This document shows, one piece after another, positions 1-9,307 of a stretch of 64,000 bases of DNA (the first letter of the stretch is position 1; each line of letters begins with the position of its first letter). Origin of the DNA: Planctomycetota bacterium. GTDB taxonomy: Bacteria > Planctomycetota > B15-G4. Position numbers and translations under genes: made by a program. The stretch covers positions 434,001 through 498,000 of the forward strand of contig JAJDEP010000005.1 of NCBI GenBank assembly GCA_029259715.1, given 5' to 3'. The notes below the pieces were generated by a model that searched no databases, was not told the origin of the DNA, and saw nothing but the letters and a program-made list of their open reading frames with translations.

Positions 1-1
1 G

Positions 2-244
2 ATCATTGAACGCCTCGTGGAGGTGCGCGGCATCGGTGTGTGGAGCGCGCAAATGTTCCTCATGTTCCGGCTGGGTCGCCTGGACGTCATGCCGGCCACG
101 GACCTCGGCGTCCGTGAGGGGCTCCGGAGGCTCGACGGGCTCGACGAGCGTCCCCCGCCGACGCGGGTGCTCGAGCGGGCCGAGGCCTGGACGCCGCTGC
201 GTTCGGTGGCCGCGTGGACCCTCTGGCGCCTGACCGAAGACTGA
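2..244 (+). CDS. DNA-3-methyladenine glycosylase II (AlkA-type), C-terminal fragment
   Basis: The frame is open from the window edge, so the 5' part lies outside. The visible 80 residues hold the end of a helix-hairpin-helix (VRGIGVWSAQMF) followed by the GPD-type loop DVMPATDLGVR, in which the Asp of TDLG is the expected catalytic aspartate of HhH-GPD base-excision glycosylases. This family removes alkylated bases from DNA. The match is to AlkA rather than MutY/Nth because no Cys cluster follows. The gene stops 20 bases before the convergent cutA stop. Confidence 0.85.
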   Translation: MIERLVEVRGIGVWSAQMFLMFRLGRLDVMPATDLGVREGLRRLDGLDERPPPTRVLERAEAWTPLRSVAAWTLWRLTED

Positions 245-264
245 AGGGCGACCCGCGGACCGTC

Positions 265-585
265 TCAGGCACCCGGGTCGGCCGTGGCACTTCGCACCCA
301 GTCGAGGTAGGCGGCATGGCCCCCGCTCACGGGGATCTCCAACACGCATGGCAACTCGTAGCTGTGCAACTGCACGACCCGGGCGGTTGCTGCGGCGGCC
401 CGAGCACGGGTGGTCTTCACGAGCAGCAAGCACTCCGCCGAGCGTTCGACCGAGCCCTGCCAGCGATACAGCGACGTGACACCGGGCACGACCACGCCGC
501 AAGCCGCGAGCTGCCCATGCACGAGTTCGCGGCTGATGCGCTCACCCTCCTCCGCGTGAGCGACCGTGACCAGCAGCATGAGCAC
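265..585 (-). CDS. cutA: CutA-type divalent-cation tolerance protein
   Basis: This is a small trimeric cytosolic protein of the CutA1 family, linked by genetics to copper/divalent-cation tolerance but with unsettled biochemistry. Family landmarks are visible in order: LVTVAHAEEGERIS, LAACGVVVPGVTSLYRW, LLVKTT, LHSYELPCVLEIPV and YLDWV. A GTG at 583-585 gives 106 residues, the usual family length, with a GGGTGG element just upstream. An ATG at 640-642 would add 19 polar residues with no family counterpart, so I prefer the GTG. Annotation is secure; the start is inferred. Confidence 0.88.
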   Translation of the reverse strand: MLMLLVTVAHAEEGERISRELVHGQLAACGVVVPGVTSLYRWQGSVERSAECLLLVKTTRARAAAATARVVQLHSYELPCVLEIPVSGGHAAYLDWVRSATADPGA

Positions 586-720
586 TGAGCCACCCCCGGT
601 GCCATCCCCGGGATCGTCGGCAAGGTCGTCGCGCGGCTCCATGGCCAGCAGGATAACCGGGGATGCCAGGCGACCCGACTCCGGCGTATCACCCGCCCTC
701 GCCGGAGCGCCTGGTGCGCC

Positions 721-2718
721 TCACTCCTCGACAAAGTGCGGGCTGGACCAGGCCAGCCCCCCGTCGGACTGGGTCACGCGCACGTAAACGTATTCGCCCG
801 CACGCAGCAAGGGCAGGGTGAAGCGGGTGGAGACGTCCGCGGCGGTGTGGGCCGAGCGGTCTACGACACGGCCAGGCTCGACGCCTCCCCGCACCACCTC
901 GATGTTCGCTACCGATGCCGTGCCCGAGACCTTTACGATGAGTCGCCGAGGGCCGCCCGCCGACACCACTGCGCCCATGGGCACGCCGTCGAGGTCCGCC
1001 CGCAACACGATGCGACTGCCGCTCGTGGCGTAGGTCCGGCGCGACCGCAGCGCCGCGAGCACCCCCTCTCGGGAGAGATCCTCGGTCAGGAACGCGGCCA
1101 GGCCACCTATGCCGTTCGGGCTCGCCAGACGCGACAGCCCAGGGTGCCCGTCATGGCCATCGCCGCTGCCGATGAAGCCGAAGCGCAACCCCGAGTCGAG
1201 CACGTCCCGCACGAAGTTGCCCTCCACCGGGCTGTAGATCAGACCGGGCGAGTCCAGGGCTTCACTGCTGCCATGGATCGAGACCACCTCCGTCACCGGC
1301 TCCATGCGCGGATCGGGCCGGTAGGCCCAGTTGGTGGCGATGGGCCCGCCGGCCGAGTGATGGGCGACGGTGACGGCCTCCTGCCCCGCCAGCGCGTCCC
1401 AGAGCCCCTGAGGCGTCTCGTAGCGAGGGTCGAGGGAGCTGAGCACATGCCCCCCCGCTTCGAACCAGAGGACGTGCCGGTGGCCGTGGAGCCAGCTGGT
1501 CCATTCGAAGGCGGGCAGGGTCACGAAGCGCCCCGGCTCATGGTAGTGCTCGACCTGCGCGCTGATCGCGGCCCACTGGTCGGGATGGTCGTCCAGCGGC
1601 CGGACACCCCAATGGTCGTGATCGGTGAGGGCCACGATGTCGAGTCCCGCGACGTCCCGGGCATAGCGGAAGAAGTCCTCGGGACGGCCGGTCCCGTCGG
1701 AGAGGCCGCTGTGTCCGTGGAGGTCCCCCCAGAGCACCGGGGGCACCTCGGCGCCGACGACGAGGGGATTGCTGATCGCCGCGATCTCCTCGCCGCGAGC
1801 ACCGGTCAGTCGACCGTGGACGCGATACGTTCCGGGCGACACGGCACGAAACTCCACCGTCCGGCTGCCCTCGTTCGTCGCTTCCAGGTGCATCCGGCCC
1901 GGCAGCGTGAGGCCCTCCCGATCGCTGCGCAGTGTGATGTCGCCTTCCCAGCGCACGCCGGCGCTGGAGGTCCGGTCCAGCACCGCGGCCACCAGGCGCA
2001 CCCGATCACCAGGGCGCGCCGTCGACGGCAGGACCAGCGACAGCTTCGCCGCGTTCCCCGGCAGCACGTCGATGGTCGGCGGGTTGGAAACGAGGCTGCG
2101 GACGCCGTCGCCATCGCCGTCCACGGCGAACCAGAACGCCGAGTCGCGATCCGCGTAGGAGTCGGCGCGTGCCCCCGCCTGCCCGGCCCCGTACGAGAAC
2201 CGCAGTCGCTCACCCGGCTCCAGGGCCCGCCCGCCGATGCGCACGACCAGCATGCCGGGGGGCGGCGAGGAGAATGCGAGAGAGTCGAGCATGACGCCTT
2301 CCGCTTCCGTCTCCACGCGGGTGTAGCCCGGTTGATCAGAGCGCCGATCCTGGACCGGACTCCAGTGCCAGAACGGCGGCGCCTGAAAAACGACCGCGCC
2401 CCCTTCGGCGACGCCGAGCGGGCCGGCTTCGAACAGGAATGTCCAGCGCCCGAAGGAGCCGGCCACGACGTCGCCCCCCTCCTCGAGCCAGGCCCGCCCC
2501 CCACCGTCCGACGCATGCCGCGGGGCCAGACGATCCTGAGCGAAGCCCTCCACGATTTCCGGCCTCGCCGTCCGCGAGAGGCCCGCGAGGTTCGCAACGT
2601 CCTCGGGAGTCGCAGCATCTCCAGCGGTCGCACCGGCGGGCTGGGGATCCCCGCCCTCCGGCCCCGAGCCGCACGCGCCGAGCGCCAGCAAGACACTGAG
2701 CACGACGGCGCGCCTCAT
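721..2718 (-). CDS. PHP-domain (DUF3604-like) lipoprotein
   Basis: A 665-residue exported protein. It opens with a lipoprotein signal peptide (MRRAVVLSVLLALGACGSG, lipobox Cys at residue 17). Residues of about 60-330 form beta-rich domains of unknown role. A PHP-like metal site starts at GDLHGHSGLSDG and continues with ALTDHDHWG, GHRHVLWFE, VAHHSAGG and GSGDGHDGH, a His/Asp pattern of PHP phosphoesterase/DUF3604 proteins. A C-terminal beta domain follows. Its ATG overlaps the stop of the upstream SDR gene as ATGA (2715-2718), so translation is probably coupled. The substrate cannot be read from sequence; an outer-membrane or periplasmic metal-dependent hydrolase is the inference. Confidence 0.8.
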   Translation of the reverse strand: MRRAVVLSVLLALGACGSGPEGGDPQPAGATAGDAATPEDVANLAGLSRTARPEIVEGFAQDRLAPRHASDGGGRAWLEEGGDVVAGSFGRWTFLFEAGPLGVAEGGAVVFQAPPFWHWSPVQDRRSDQPGYTRVETEAEGVMLDSLAFSSPPPGMLVVRIGGRALEPGERLRFSYGAGQAGARADSYADRDSAFWFAVDGDGDGVRSLVSNPPTIDVLPGNAAKLSLVLPSTARPGDRVRLVAAVLDRTSSAGVRWEGDITLRSDREGLTLPGRMHLEATNEGSRTVEFRAVSPGTYRVHGRLTGARGEEIAAISNPLVVGAEVPPVLWGDLHGHSGLSDGTGRPEDFFRYARDVAGLDIVALTDHDHWGVRPLDDHPDQWAAISAQVEHYHEPGRFVTLPAFEWTSWLHGHRHVLWFEAGGHVLSSLDPRYETPQGLWDALAGQEAVTVAHHSAGGPIATNWAYRPDPRMEPVTEVVSIHGSSEALDSPGLIYSPVEGNFVRDVLDSGLRFGFIGSGDGHDGHPGLSRLASPNGIGGLAAFLTEDLSREGVLAALRSRRTYATSGSRIVLRADLDGVPMGAVVSAGGPRRLIVKVSGTASVANIEVVRGGVEPGRVVDRSAHTAADVSTRFTLPLLRAGEYVYVRVTQSDGGLAWSSPHFVEE

Positions 2719-3536
2719 GTCGACGCGTCCGTCTTCCGCCGGTGGACCTTCTGGGCGGATGCCTGGTCGACGGGCTGCACCTGGATCTCCTCGATGCTCA
2801 TGTGCGCCGGCAGACCGACGCACCACTGGATGCAGCGGGCGACGTCGTCGGCAGTGCACGGCGTCATGCCCGCATAGACGCCCGCGGCCTGGTCGGCGTC
2901 CTGCAGCCGGACGAGGGAGAACTCCGTCTCCACCAGTCCGGGATTCACGCAAGTGACGCGCACCCGAGTCCCCAGCAACTCCAGCCGCAGCGCCCGAGTG
3001 ATGACGCGCACCGAAGCCTTGGTGGCGCAGTAGACCGAGCCCCCCTCGTAGGTCTCGATGCCGGCCAGGGAACCCAGGTTCACGATGTGGCCGCGGTCGC
3101 GCGCCACCATGTCAGCCACGAAGCGGCGGGTTACACGCAGCAGGCCCATGACGTTGGTGTCGAACATCTCGGCCCAATCGTCTTCGCTCTCGGCCGTCGC
3201 CGAGGGGATGCGGGCAACACCACGGGCGAGGCCCGCATTGTTGACCAGGACCGCGACGCCGCGATCGCCCGCGAAGTCTTCAGCCGCCTGAGCGAAGGCC
3301 TCGACCGAGACGCTGTCCCGGACATCGAGCGCATGGGCGCAGACCCCGACACCATGCTCCTGCGTCAACGCGGCGGCGAGGGACTCGAGCCGATCGGTTC
3401 GCCTCGCGCCCAGCACGAGGTCGAGACCCCGCGCGGCCAGTCGCGCCGCCACTGCCGCGCCGATCCCGGCCGAAGCCCCTGTGATCACCGCCATGCCGCC
3501 CTCGAGATCCGCGGCGAACTCCTCGGTCTGACTCAT
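2715..3536 (-). CDS. Short-chain dehydrogenase/reductase (YdfG-like)
   Basis: A classical SDR of 273 residues with an 11-residue extension before the Rossmann strand. Visible motifs are the cofactor loop TGASAGIG, NNAG, the catalytic Ser plus YCATK, and the PGLVETEF segment after strand six. Arg residues after strand two (GARRTDR) favour NADP(H). The PGLVETEF context resembles YdfG-type 3-hydroxy acid dehydrogenases acting on serine, allo-threonine or malonic semialdehyde, but the substrate is not certain. It is first in a two-gene unit with the PHP lipoprotein. A GGAG lies about ten bases before the ATG. Confidence 0.88.
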   Translation of the reverse strand: MSQTEEFAADLEGGMAVITGASAGIGAAVAARLAARGLDLVLGARRTDRLESLAAALTQEHGVGVCAHALDVRDSVSVEAFAQAAEDFAGDRGVAVLVNNAGLARGVARIPSATAESEDDWAEMFDTNVMGLLRVTRRFVADMVARDRGHIVNLGSLAGIETYEGGSVYCATKASVRVITRALRLELLGTRVRVTCVNPGLVETEFSLVRLQDADQAAGVYAGMTPCTADDVARCIQWCVGLPAHMSIEEIQVQPVDQASAQKVHRRKTDAST

Positions 3537-3636
3537 CGAATGGGCTCCGGTGGGGCGCGGCCCCGGAGGTTACATTCTGCCCACCTCCCGATCATCGGCG
3601 ACTCCCACCCACACGGGCCCCTCCGAGGAATGTCCC

Positions 3637-5493
3637 TTGCTGCCTTCACCGTCGTTTCCGTCCGCGCCACCGGGCCGTTCCGTGGACGCTTCGCTGCTGT
3701 GCGCAGTGGCCCTGTTCGCGACCCTGCTCGCCGGCGGCTGTGCGTCGCCTTCCCCCTCGACGGCCTCGGACCTCTGGGCTGATGCGGCGGGCGGTGTGAG
3801 CGACGCCGACCTCGCTGCGCTGTCGCGGGATCTCTGGGAGCAGACCCTCGCTTGGAATCCCGTCATGGCCGGGCGTCTCGGGGATGCGCGCTACCTCGGC
3901 CGCCTCCCGGATCGCTCCGCCGCGGCACGGCAGCAGCGTGCCGACGACCTGAAGGCCCTCGATGAGCGCGCCGCGGCGCTGGAATCGAGGACGCTGGAGG
4001 CCCAGGACCGGGTCACGCTCGCGATGGCGCGTCGATCGATCCTCGACGCCAGGGGCATGCTCACGGCGGACCTCGACCGCTGGGCGGTCAATCCCCTCCG
4101 CGGCCCCCACAACATGCTGCTCGGCCTCGCCGGCGACCAGCCCGCCGAGACGGCCGCCGAGCGGGCGGCCCTGATCCGGCGCTGGTCCGGCATGGGTGCA
4201 TTCCTGGACCAGTCCACCGCGGATCTGCGGCGCGGCGTCCGCGCGCGCCTCTTCGCGAGCCACCACGCGGTGTCCACGACTATCGAACAACTTGATCGCC
4301 TGCTCGAGCAGGACGTCGAGGAATGGCCGCTGGCCCGACCGGCCCGTGCGCCCGATCTCGTCTCGGCGGAGCGGGCAGCGTTCTACGGCGCCATCGAGCA
4401 GCACCTGCGGGACGGTCTGCGCCCCGCTCTCGGTCGGCACCGGGCCGTGCTCGTGAACGAGATCCTGCCGCACGCCCGTTCGGATGACGCCCCGGGACTG
4501 GCCTCGCTGCAGGATGGCGAGGCGGTCTACGCGACGCTCATGGACGTCCACCTCTCGCTGCCCTGGACTCCGGACGAGCTGCACGCCTTCGGCCTGGCTG
4601 AGGTGGAGCGCATCCGCTCGGAGATGTCCGCGTTGGGCGCAGCGCTGTTCGCGACGTCGGACGTCGCCGAGATCCAGCAACGCCTGCGGGACGACCCCGA
4701 CCTGCACTTCGATTCCCGCTCCGCCGTCGAGGCCACCGCCACGGCGTCCCTCGCCCGCGCCACGGAGGCCATGGACGAGTGGTTCGGACGGCTGCCCCAG
4801 GCCGACTGCATCATCGTGCCCATCCCTGATCACGAGGCCCCCGAGACGACGATCGCCTACTACCGCGGCCCCGCCGCGGACGGCTCGATGCCCGGCCGCT
4901 ACTTCGTCAACTCCTGGGCGCCGGAGACACGGCCGCGCTACGAGGCCGAGGTGCTCGCCTATCACGAGGCCATCCCGGGGCACCACCTGCAGATCGCCAT
5001 CGCACAGGAGTTGCCGGGCATCCCCGCCTTCCGGCGCCACGGCGGATCCACGGCCTTCGTCGAAGGCTGGGGGCTCTACACCGAACGCCTCAGCGGCGAG
5101 ATGGGCCTCTACTCAGGCGACCTCGATCGCATGGGCGTGCTCAGCTTCGACGCCTGGCGTGCCTGTCGCCTCGTCGTCGACACCGGCCTGCACGCCATGG
5201 GCTGGAGTCGTCAGCAGGCCATCGACTACGTCTTCGAGAACACCCTGCTGGCCCACAACAATGTGGTCAACGAGGTCGATCGCTACATCACGACGCCCGG
5301 CCAGGCGCTCGCCTACAAGGTTGGCCAGCGTGAGATCCTCGACCTGCGCACGCGGGCCCGGACCGCGCTCGGCGACCGCTTCGACATCAAGGCCTTCCAT
5401 GACGTGGTCTTGGGCAGCGGTGCCGTGACCCTCGACATCCTGCGCCGCAACGTCGCTGAGTGGGTGCAGGGACAGGGTTCCGCTTTCGACTAG
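3637..5493 (+). CDS. DUF885 family lipoprotein, probable metallopeptidase-like
   Basis: A DUF885 protein of about 618 residues. The chosen TTG start (3637) sits six bases after a GAGGAA site and yields a proper lipoprotein signal (hydrophobic SLLCAVALFATLL, lipobox LAGGC). An in-frame ATG at 3550 would add 29 non-signal residues. The family hallmark YHEAIPGHHLQIA lies at about residues 447-459, followed by GWGLYTERL, an HExxH-like arrangement thought to bind zinc. Helices dominate the N-terminal half. Peptidase activity is a family-level prediction. The stop shares bases with the convergent egtB stop (5490-5493). Confidence 0.82.
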   Translation: MLPSPSFPSAPPGRSVDASLLCAVALFATLLAGGCASPSPSTASDLWADAAGGVSDADLAALSRDLWEQTLAWNPVMAGRLGDARYLGRLPDRSAAARQQRADDLKALDERAAALESRTLEAQDRVTLAMARRSILDARGMLTADLDRWAVNPLRGPHNMLLGLAGDQPAETAAERAALIRRWSGMGAFLDQSTADLRRGVRARLFASHHAVSTTIEQLDRLLEQDVEEWPLARPARAPDLVSAERAAFYGAIEQHLRDGLRPALGRHRAVLVNEILPHARSDDAPGLASLQDGEAVYATLMDVHLSLPWTPDELHAFGLAEVERIRSEMSALGAALFATSDVAEIQQRLRDDPDLHFDSRSAVEATATASLARATEAMDEWFGRLPQADCIIVPIPDHEAPETTIAYYRGPAADGSMPGRYFVNSWAPETRPRYEAEVLAYHEAIPGHHLQIAIAQELPGIPAFRRHGGSTAFVEGWGLYTERLSGEMGLYSGDLDRMGVLSFDAWRACRLVVDTGLHAMGWSRQQAIDYVFENTLLAHNNVVNEVDRYITTPGQALAYKVGQREILDLRTRARTALGDRFDIKAFHDVVLGSGAVTLDILRRNVAEWVQGQGSAFD

Positions 5494-6893
5494 CCCGCCG
5501 TCGACGCGTTCCCGCCTCCCGGGGCGTCCGCCAAACGGAACGCCGAGAACACGAAGGGGTAGTGAGGCTGGAACCAGTTGCGGAAGCTCCGCCGCAGGAG
5601 CGGTCGCGCGGTGGCCCACGAGCCGCCGAGCATGACCCGGTGGGCGCCGTCGAAGAAGTCCGCCGAGTAGCCGGGATAGTGCGGCATGTACGGCGTGAAG
5701 CCCGGGTGTTCCGCGAACACCGTCGTGGTCCACTCCCAGCCGTTCCCGACGGCATCGAGCAGGCCGAAGGCACTGGCTCCGTCGGGATGGGCGTCCACGG
5801 GCGACGGCGCCCAGCCCTCGTTACCGAAGCGGGCGTGTCGCGGCGTGGGGTCGTCGTCCCCCCAGGGGTAGCGCCGCTCGGGACCATCCGGCGTCCCGAA
5901 GACCGCTCGCAGCCACTCCGGTTCGGTCGGCAACCGACAGCCCTTCCAGCATGCGTAGGCCTCCGCCTCGACCCAAGAGACCGAGGCCGGCCAGCGGGCG
6001 GCGGCGTTTTGCTCCCAACGCGCGTGACCGAAGACCGTCCGGACGCGCCACCCGTTGCGATCTTGCGACCACGACCAGGGCTGGCGCAACTCGTAGTGTC
6101 GCAGCATGTCCCAGCCGGCATCGCTCCACCAGCGGCGGTCGGCGTAGCCGCCCGCCTCGACGAACGCGAGCATCTCAGCGTTCGTGACCGGCAGCCGGCT
6201 GATGCTGAAGTCAGCGACGTGCGCCGCCCGTTCGGGGAACTCGTTGTCCCAGCCGAACCCGGAGCCTTCGAACGCTCTGCCGAGCGTGACGTCACCGCCC
6301 GGAATCTCGACCATCGGCGGCGCGTCCCCGAAGTCGCCGACGTCTGCGTCCGGATTCGTCGGATTCGTCGGAGCGCCGCGTCGGGACCCGGAATCCGCCG
6401 GGACCGACGGCGGGCCCAGGAGCTGGGCCGGGTCGAGGCAAGCCAGCATGTACAGCAGAGTCTCGTGGTGCATCAGCTCGTGTTCGAGCAGCACATGCCA
6501 GATGCGTCCGTTCTGCGCCATGACCGAGTCGGCAGCGCGCGCCTCGACCTCCGGCGCAGCCGCCAACAAGCGTCCACGCACCTCGTCCCGGTAGGCCTCG
6601 ACGGTGCCCATGTCGGGCCAGGCCTCGCGGTCGCCCGCCGTCGGGTCGGCGTCGTCCTTGGGGTCGATGCCGCGTGCGAACAGGTCCTCGAACTCTGCGC
6701 GGACAGGGCCCTTGCCCAGCAAACCCCCGCCGAGCTGATTCCAGGAGAACGCCGGCAGGTGACCCAGGTAGAAGATGAAGGGATGGCGCAGCCGGATCGG
6801 GCGCAGGGTCATGGCCTCGGGCTTCACGCTGGCGAAGAGACGGTCGCTGATGGACCAGGCCGCCTGGAGACGGCCGATGACGTCGTCGGTCAC
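5490..6893 (-). CDS. egtB: Ergothioneine biosynthesis protein EgtB (sulfoxide synthase)
   Basis: A non-haem iron enzyme that couples trimethylhistidine (hercynine) to cysteine or gamma-glutamylcysteine with oxygen. It has 467 residues: an N-terminal DinB-like helical domain and a C-terminal formylglycine-generating-enzyme fold. The iron motif HX3HXE is visible as HELMHHE near residues 135-141. The C-terminal domain shows VEIPGGDVTLGR, LPVTNAEMLAFVEAGGY, CRLPTEPEWLRA, GNGWEWT and VMLGGSW. It starts with GTG one base after the egtD stop, so the two form an operon. OvoA-type chemistry is possible in principle, but the length and the partner favour EgtB. Confidence 0.92.
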   Translation of the reverse strand: MTDDVIGRLQAAWSISDRLFASVKPEAMTLRPIRLRHPFIFYLGHLPAFSWNQLGGGLLGKGPVRAEFEDLFARGIDPKDDADPTAGDREAWPDMGTVEAYRDEVRGRLLAAAPEVEARAADSVMAQNGRIWHVLLEHELMHHETLLYMLACLDPAQLLGPPSVPADSGSRRGAPTNPTNPDADVGDFGDAPPMVEIPGGDVTLGRAFEGSGFGWDNEFPERAAHVADFSISRLPVTNAEMLAFVEAGGYADRRWWSDAGWDMLRHYELRQPWSWSQDRNGWRVRTVFGHARWEQNAAARWPASVSWVEAEAYACWKGCRLPTEPEWLRAVFGTPDGPERRYPWGDDDPTPRHARFGNEGWAPSPVDAHPDGASAFGLLDAVGNGWEWTTTVFAEHPGFTPYMPHYPGYSADFFDGAHRVMLGGSWATARPLLRRSFRNWFQPHYPFVFSAFRLADAPGGGNASTAG

Positions 6894-6894
6894 G

Positions 6895-7869
6895 TCAGCT
6901 CCGCACCAGCAAGGACAGCGCGAAGAGTTCGTCGGGGTCGGTGAACCACGCTCGGGGCTTCAGACCCGTCGCGTCGACCAGCCCGGTCCACGACGCCTCG
7001 GTGTACTTGGCGCTGATCTCCGTGCGGATCTCCTGCCCGTGCGCGAGGTCGAGCGCGAGGTCGGCTCCCGGGATCGAGACGCGTTGCGCACGGTTGGAAC
7101 GCAGGCGGATGTCGACCCAGGCGTTCTCGGCGTCCCAGAAGGCCACGTGATCGAAAGCCGCTGGATCGAAGTCGGCACCGAGCTCACGGTTCAGAACCTG
7201 CAGGATGTTGCGGTTGAAGGCGGCTGTGACCCCGGCGGCGTCGTTGTAGGCCGCCTCGAGGCGCGCCGGGTCCTTGACCCGGTCGAGGCCCACCAGGAAT
7301 CCGTCTCCGGGGTCGAGCAGGTTCGCGACCCGCGCCAGGAAACCCGGCACGTGCTGCGGGTGGATGTTCCCGATCGTCCCCGCCAACAGGATCACCAGGC
7401 GCCCGCCCCCGGCCCCGAGGATCTCGAGGTCATCGAGGAAGTCGCCGTGAAGGCCCACCGCCTCGAGCTCGGGATAGCTCGCGTCCAACTGCTCGAGCGA
7501 ATCGGACAGGAAGGCGCGGTTGATGTCGATCAGCGTGCAGCGCCGCAGGTGTCCGCGAGCCTGCATGGCGTCGAGCAGCAGCCGCACCTTGCGCCCGACC
7601 CCCGAGCCCAGCTCGACCAGCTCATGCGGACCCGCGAGGGCGATGATCTCGTCGGCGTGACGCTCGAGGATCGCCTCCTCGGTCCGCGTCGGGTAGTACT
7701 CCGGCTGACGCGTGATCTCGTCGAAGAGTTCGCTGCCACGGTCGTCGTAGAGGTACTTGCACGGCAGGTGCAAGTGCTCGGCGGTCAGACCGGTGGCGAC
7801 GTCACGAGCCAGGGCGGCACGGAACGAACGGGCGTCTCCGTCGCGTTGTTCGACGACCTCGACGGTCAT
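6895..7869 (-). CDS. egtD: L-histidine N-alpha-methyltransferase EgtD
   Basis: A SAM-dependent enzyme that trimethylates histidine to hercynine, the first ergothioneine step. From ATG 7869 it is 324 residues, like characterised EgtD (about 320). Landmarks are DDRGSELFDEITRQPEYYPTR, the SAM loop LVELGSGVGRK, LIDINRAFL, GTIGNIHP, LDRVKDP and the C-terminal EISAKYT. An in-frame upstream start at 7905 would lie inside the promoter described separately, so I reject it. No Shine-Dalgarno is visible; the transcript may begin at the ATG. No egtA, egtC or egtE lies nearby, so this is the minimal two-gene arrangement. Confidence 0.94.
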   Translation of the reverse strand: MTVEVVEQRDGDARSFRAALARDVATGLTAEHLHLPCKYLYDDRGSELFDEITRQPEYYPTRTEEAILERHADEIIALAGPHELVELGSGVGRKVRLLLDAMQARGHLRRCTLIDINRAFLSDSLEQLDASYPELEAVGLHGDFLDDLEILGAGGGRLVILLAGTIGNIHPQHVPGFLARVANLLDPGDGFLVGLDRVKDPARLEAAYNDAAGVTAAFNRNILQVLNRELGADFDPAAFDHVAFWDAENAWVDIRLRSNRAQRVSIPGADLALDLAHGQEIRTEISAKYTEASWTGLVDATGLKPRAWFTDPDELFALSLLVRS

Positions 7870-7876
7870 CCGACGA

Positions 7877-7905
7877 ACGATAGAAAATGACGTCGGCGAT
7901 CTCAA
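7877..7905 (-). promoter_or_regulatory. Predicted sigma-70-type promoter of egtDB
   Basis: On the minus strand TTGAGA (7905-7900) and TATCGT (7882-7877) are separated by exactly 17 bases. Only seven bases lie between the -10 element and the egtD ATG, so initiation would fall at or next to the start codon and give a leaderless mRNA. Confidence 0.55.
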
Positions 7906-7941
7906 ATCGCCCTGCTGCGCGAGCGGGCACCGTCCGCGAGA

Positions 7942-9162
7942 TCAGCGCACGCTGAGGATCGGATTCTGCTCGGTCTGGAGTTGCGAGGCGTCGTTGGCGT
8001 ACCGGTTCGCCGCGTCCCGCGTGATCAGATCGCGGTCGACGAGATCCATCAGGTGCTTCTCCAGCGTCATCATCTGGTTCTTGCCGCCCAGCTGCATGGT
8101 GGCGTAGATCTGATGCCAGTTGCCGGTGCGGATCAGGTTGGCGATGGACGGGACGTTGCGCAGGATCTCGAAAGCGGGCATGCGGCCCGTGCCGTCCTTC
8201 TTGGGCACGAGCTTCTGGGCCAGAATGAAGGAGATCGCGAACGACATCTGCGACATGACCTCGCGGCTCCGCTCGGGCGGGAACAGGTCGGTCATACGGC
8301 TGATGGCGCCGGCCGCATCGCGGGTGTGCAGCGTGCTCACCACGAGGTGGCCCGTCTCCGCGGCGCTGAGGGCCAACGACGCCGTCTCGGTGTCACGAAT
8401 CTCACCCACGAAGATGACGTCGGGATCCTCACGCAACGCGGACCGCAGCCCTCGCTGGAACGACTCGACGTCCTTGCCCACCTCGCGTTGCGAAACCAGA
8501 CACTCGTCGGCCTTCATGACGTACTCGATCGGGTCCTCGAGCGTGATGATGCGCAGCTTCGAGGTCTTGTTGAGTTCTTCGAGGATCGAGGAAATCGTCG
8601 TCGACTTACCCGAACCCGTGATGCCGCAGATGAGCACCAGCCCCTGGCGCAAGTTGAGGATGTCCTCGACCACTTTCTGGTCGGGGAAGCCGAGCTCCGA
8701 TGGCGGCGGGACCTCGTTGGGCAACGACCGGATGACGGCGGCCAGGCCGTCGCGATCGCGGAAGACGTTGATACGGAAGTTCATCTTGCCTTCCTCGAAG
8801 CGATACGACGCGTCGACGTCGTGGGGTTCGTCTCGCTCGAGGACCTCGATCTGGTCCGGTCGAAGCAGCGGGTACATCAGCCCCTTGACGAGTTCCTGGG
8901 TCAGCGGCTCGGCGCCTTCCAGGCGGACCAGGTCGTGGTCGAGGCGAAAGCGGACCGGCTCGCCCACCTTGAGGTGCATGTCGGCCAGACGCGAGATCGC
9001 CCCGTCCTGGAACTCGTCCTCGGAGAACCGCATGAGCAGGTCGTTGATGCTGATCTTGTTCTCGCCCACTGTGTAGACGGCCGACGGCTTGAAGCTGCGG
9101 CGGCGGTCACGGTGGCTGCGGCGGTCTTCGACACCGTCGAAGTTGGCGAATTCATCCGGCAT
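7942..9162 (-). CDS. pilT: Type IV pilus retraction ATPase PilT-like
   Basis: A GspE/PilT-family AAA-type ATPase of 406 residues that powers pilus retraction at the inner membrane. Walker A (GITGSGKST) lies near residue 178, followed by the Asp box TLEDPIEY, Walker B region DPDVIFVGEIRD and the His box LVVSTLHT. The C-terminal IANLIR...HQI stretch matches the PilT-specific AIRNLIRE region and argues against PilB/GspE, as does the lack of a Cys4 zinc site. The first 40 residues are a charged extension (RRSHRDRRR). A GGAG lies nine bases before ATG 9162; starting at 9324 would run into the divergent gene. No pilin genes are adjacent. Confidence 0.9.
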   Translation of the reverse strand: MPDEFANFDGVEDRRSHRDRRRSFKPSAVYTVGENKISINDLLMRFSEDEFQDGAISRLADMHLKVGEPVRFRLDHDLVRLEGAEPLTQELVKGLMYPLLRPDQIEVLERDEPHDVDASYRFEEGKMNFRINVFRDRDGLAAVIRSLPNEVPPPSELGFPDQKVVEDILNLRQGLVLICGITGSGKSTTISSILEELNKTSKLRIITLEDPIEYVMKADECLVSQREVGKDVESFQRGLRSALREDPDVIFVGEIRDTETASLALSAAETGHLVVSTLHTRDAAGAISRMTDLFPPERSREVMSQMSFAISFILAQKLVPKKDGTGRMPAFEILRNVPSIANLIRTGNWHQIYATMQLGGKNQMMTLEKHLMDLVDRDLITRDAANRYANDASQLQTEQNPILSVR

Positions 9163-9307
9163 GGGACTCTGCTCCAGGGGGACGCTCCTTCTTCGGCTTT
9201 CCTGGGAGGCGGACTTGTGAGCAGCCTCCGGGAGACGGTCCCGAGGCGCTATCCTCTGCGGTCCTGGGCCCTGGCCCCTCCCCCACCCCGGAGCGCGACA
9301 ACCGACC

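Noticed and set aside
736..2877. Long open frame antisense to the PHP lipoprotein
   Set aside because: Its translation is Arg/His/Pro-rich and without motifs; the opposite strand has a clear signal peptide and metal motifs. This is a common shadow in GC-rich DNA.
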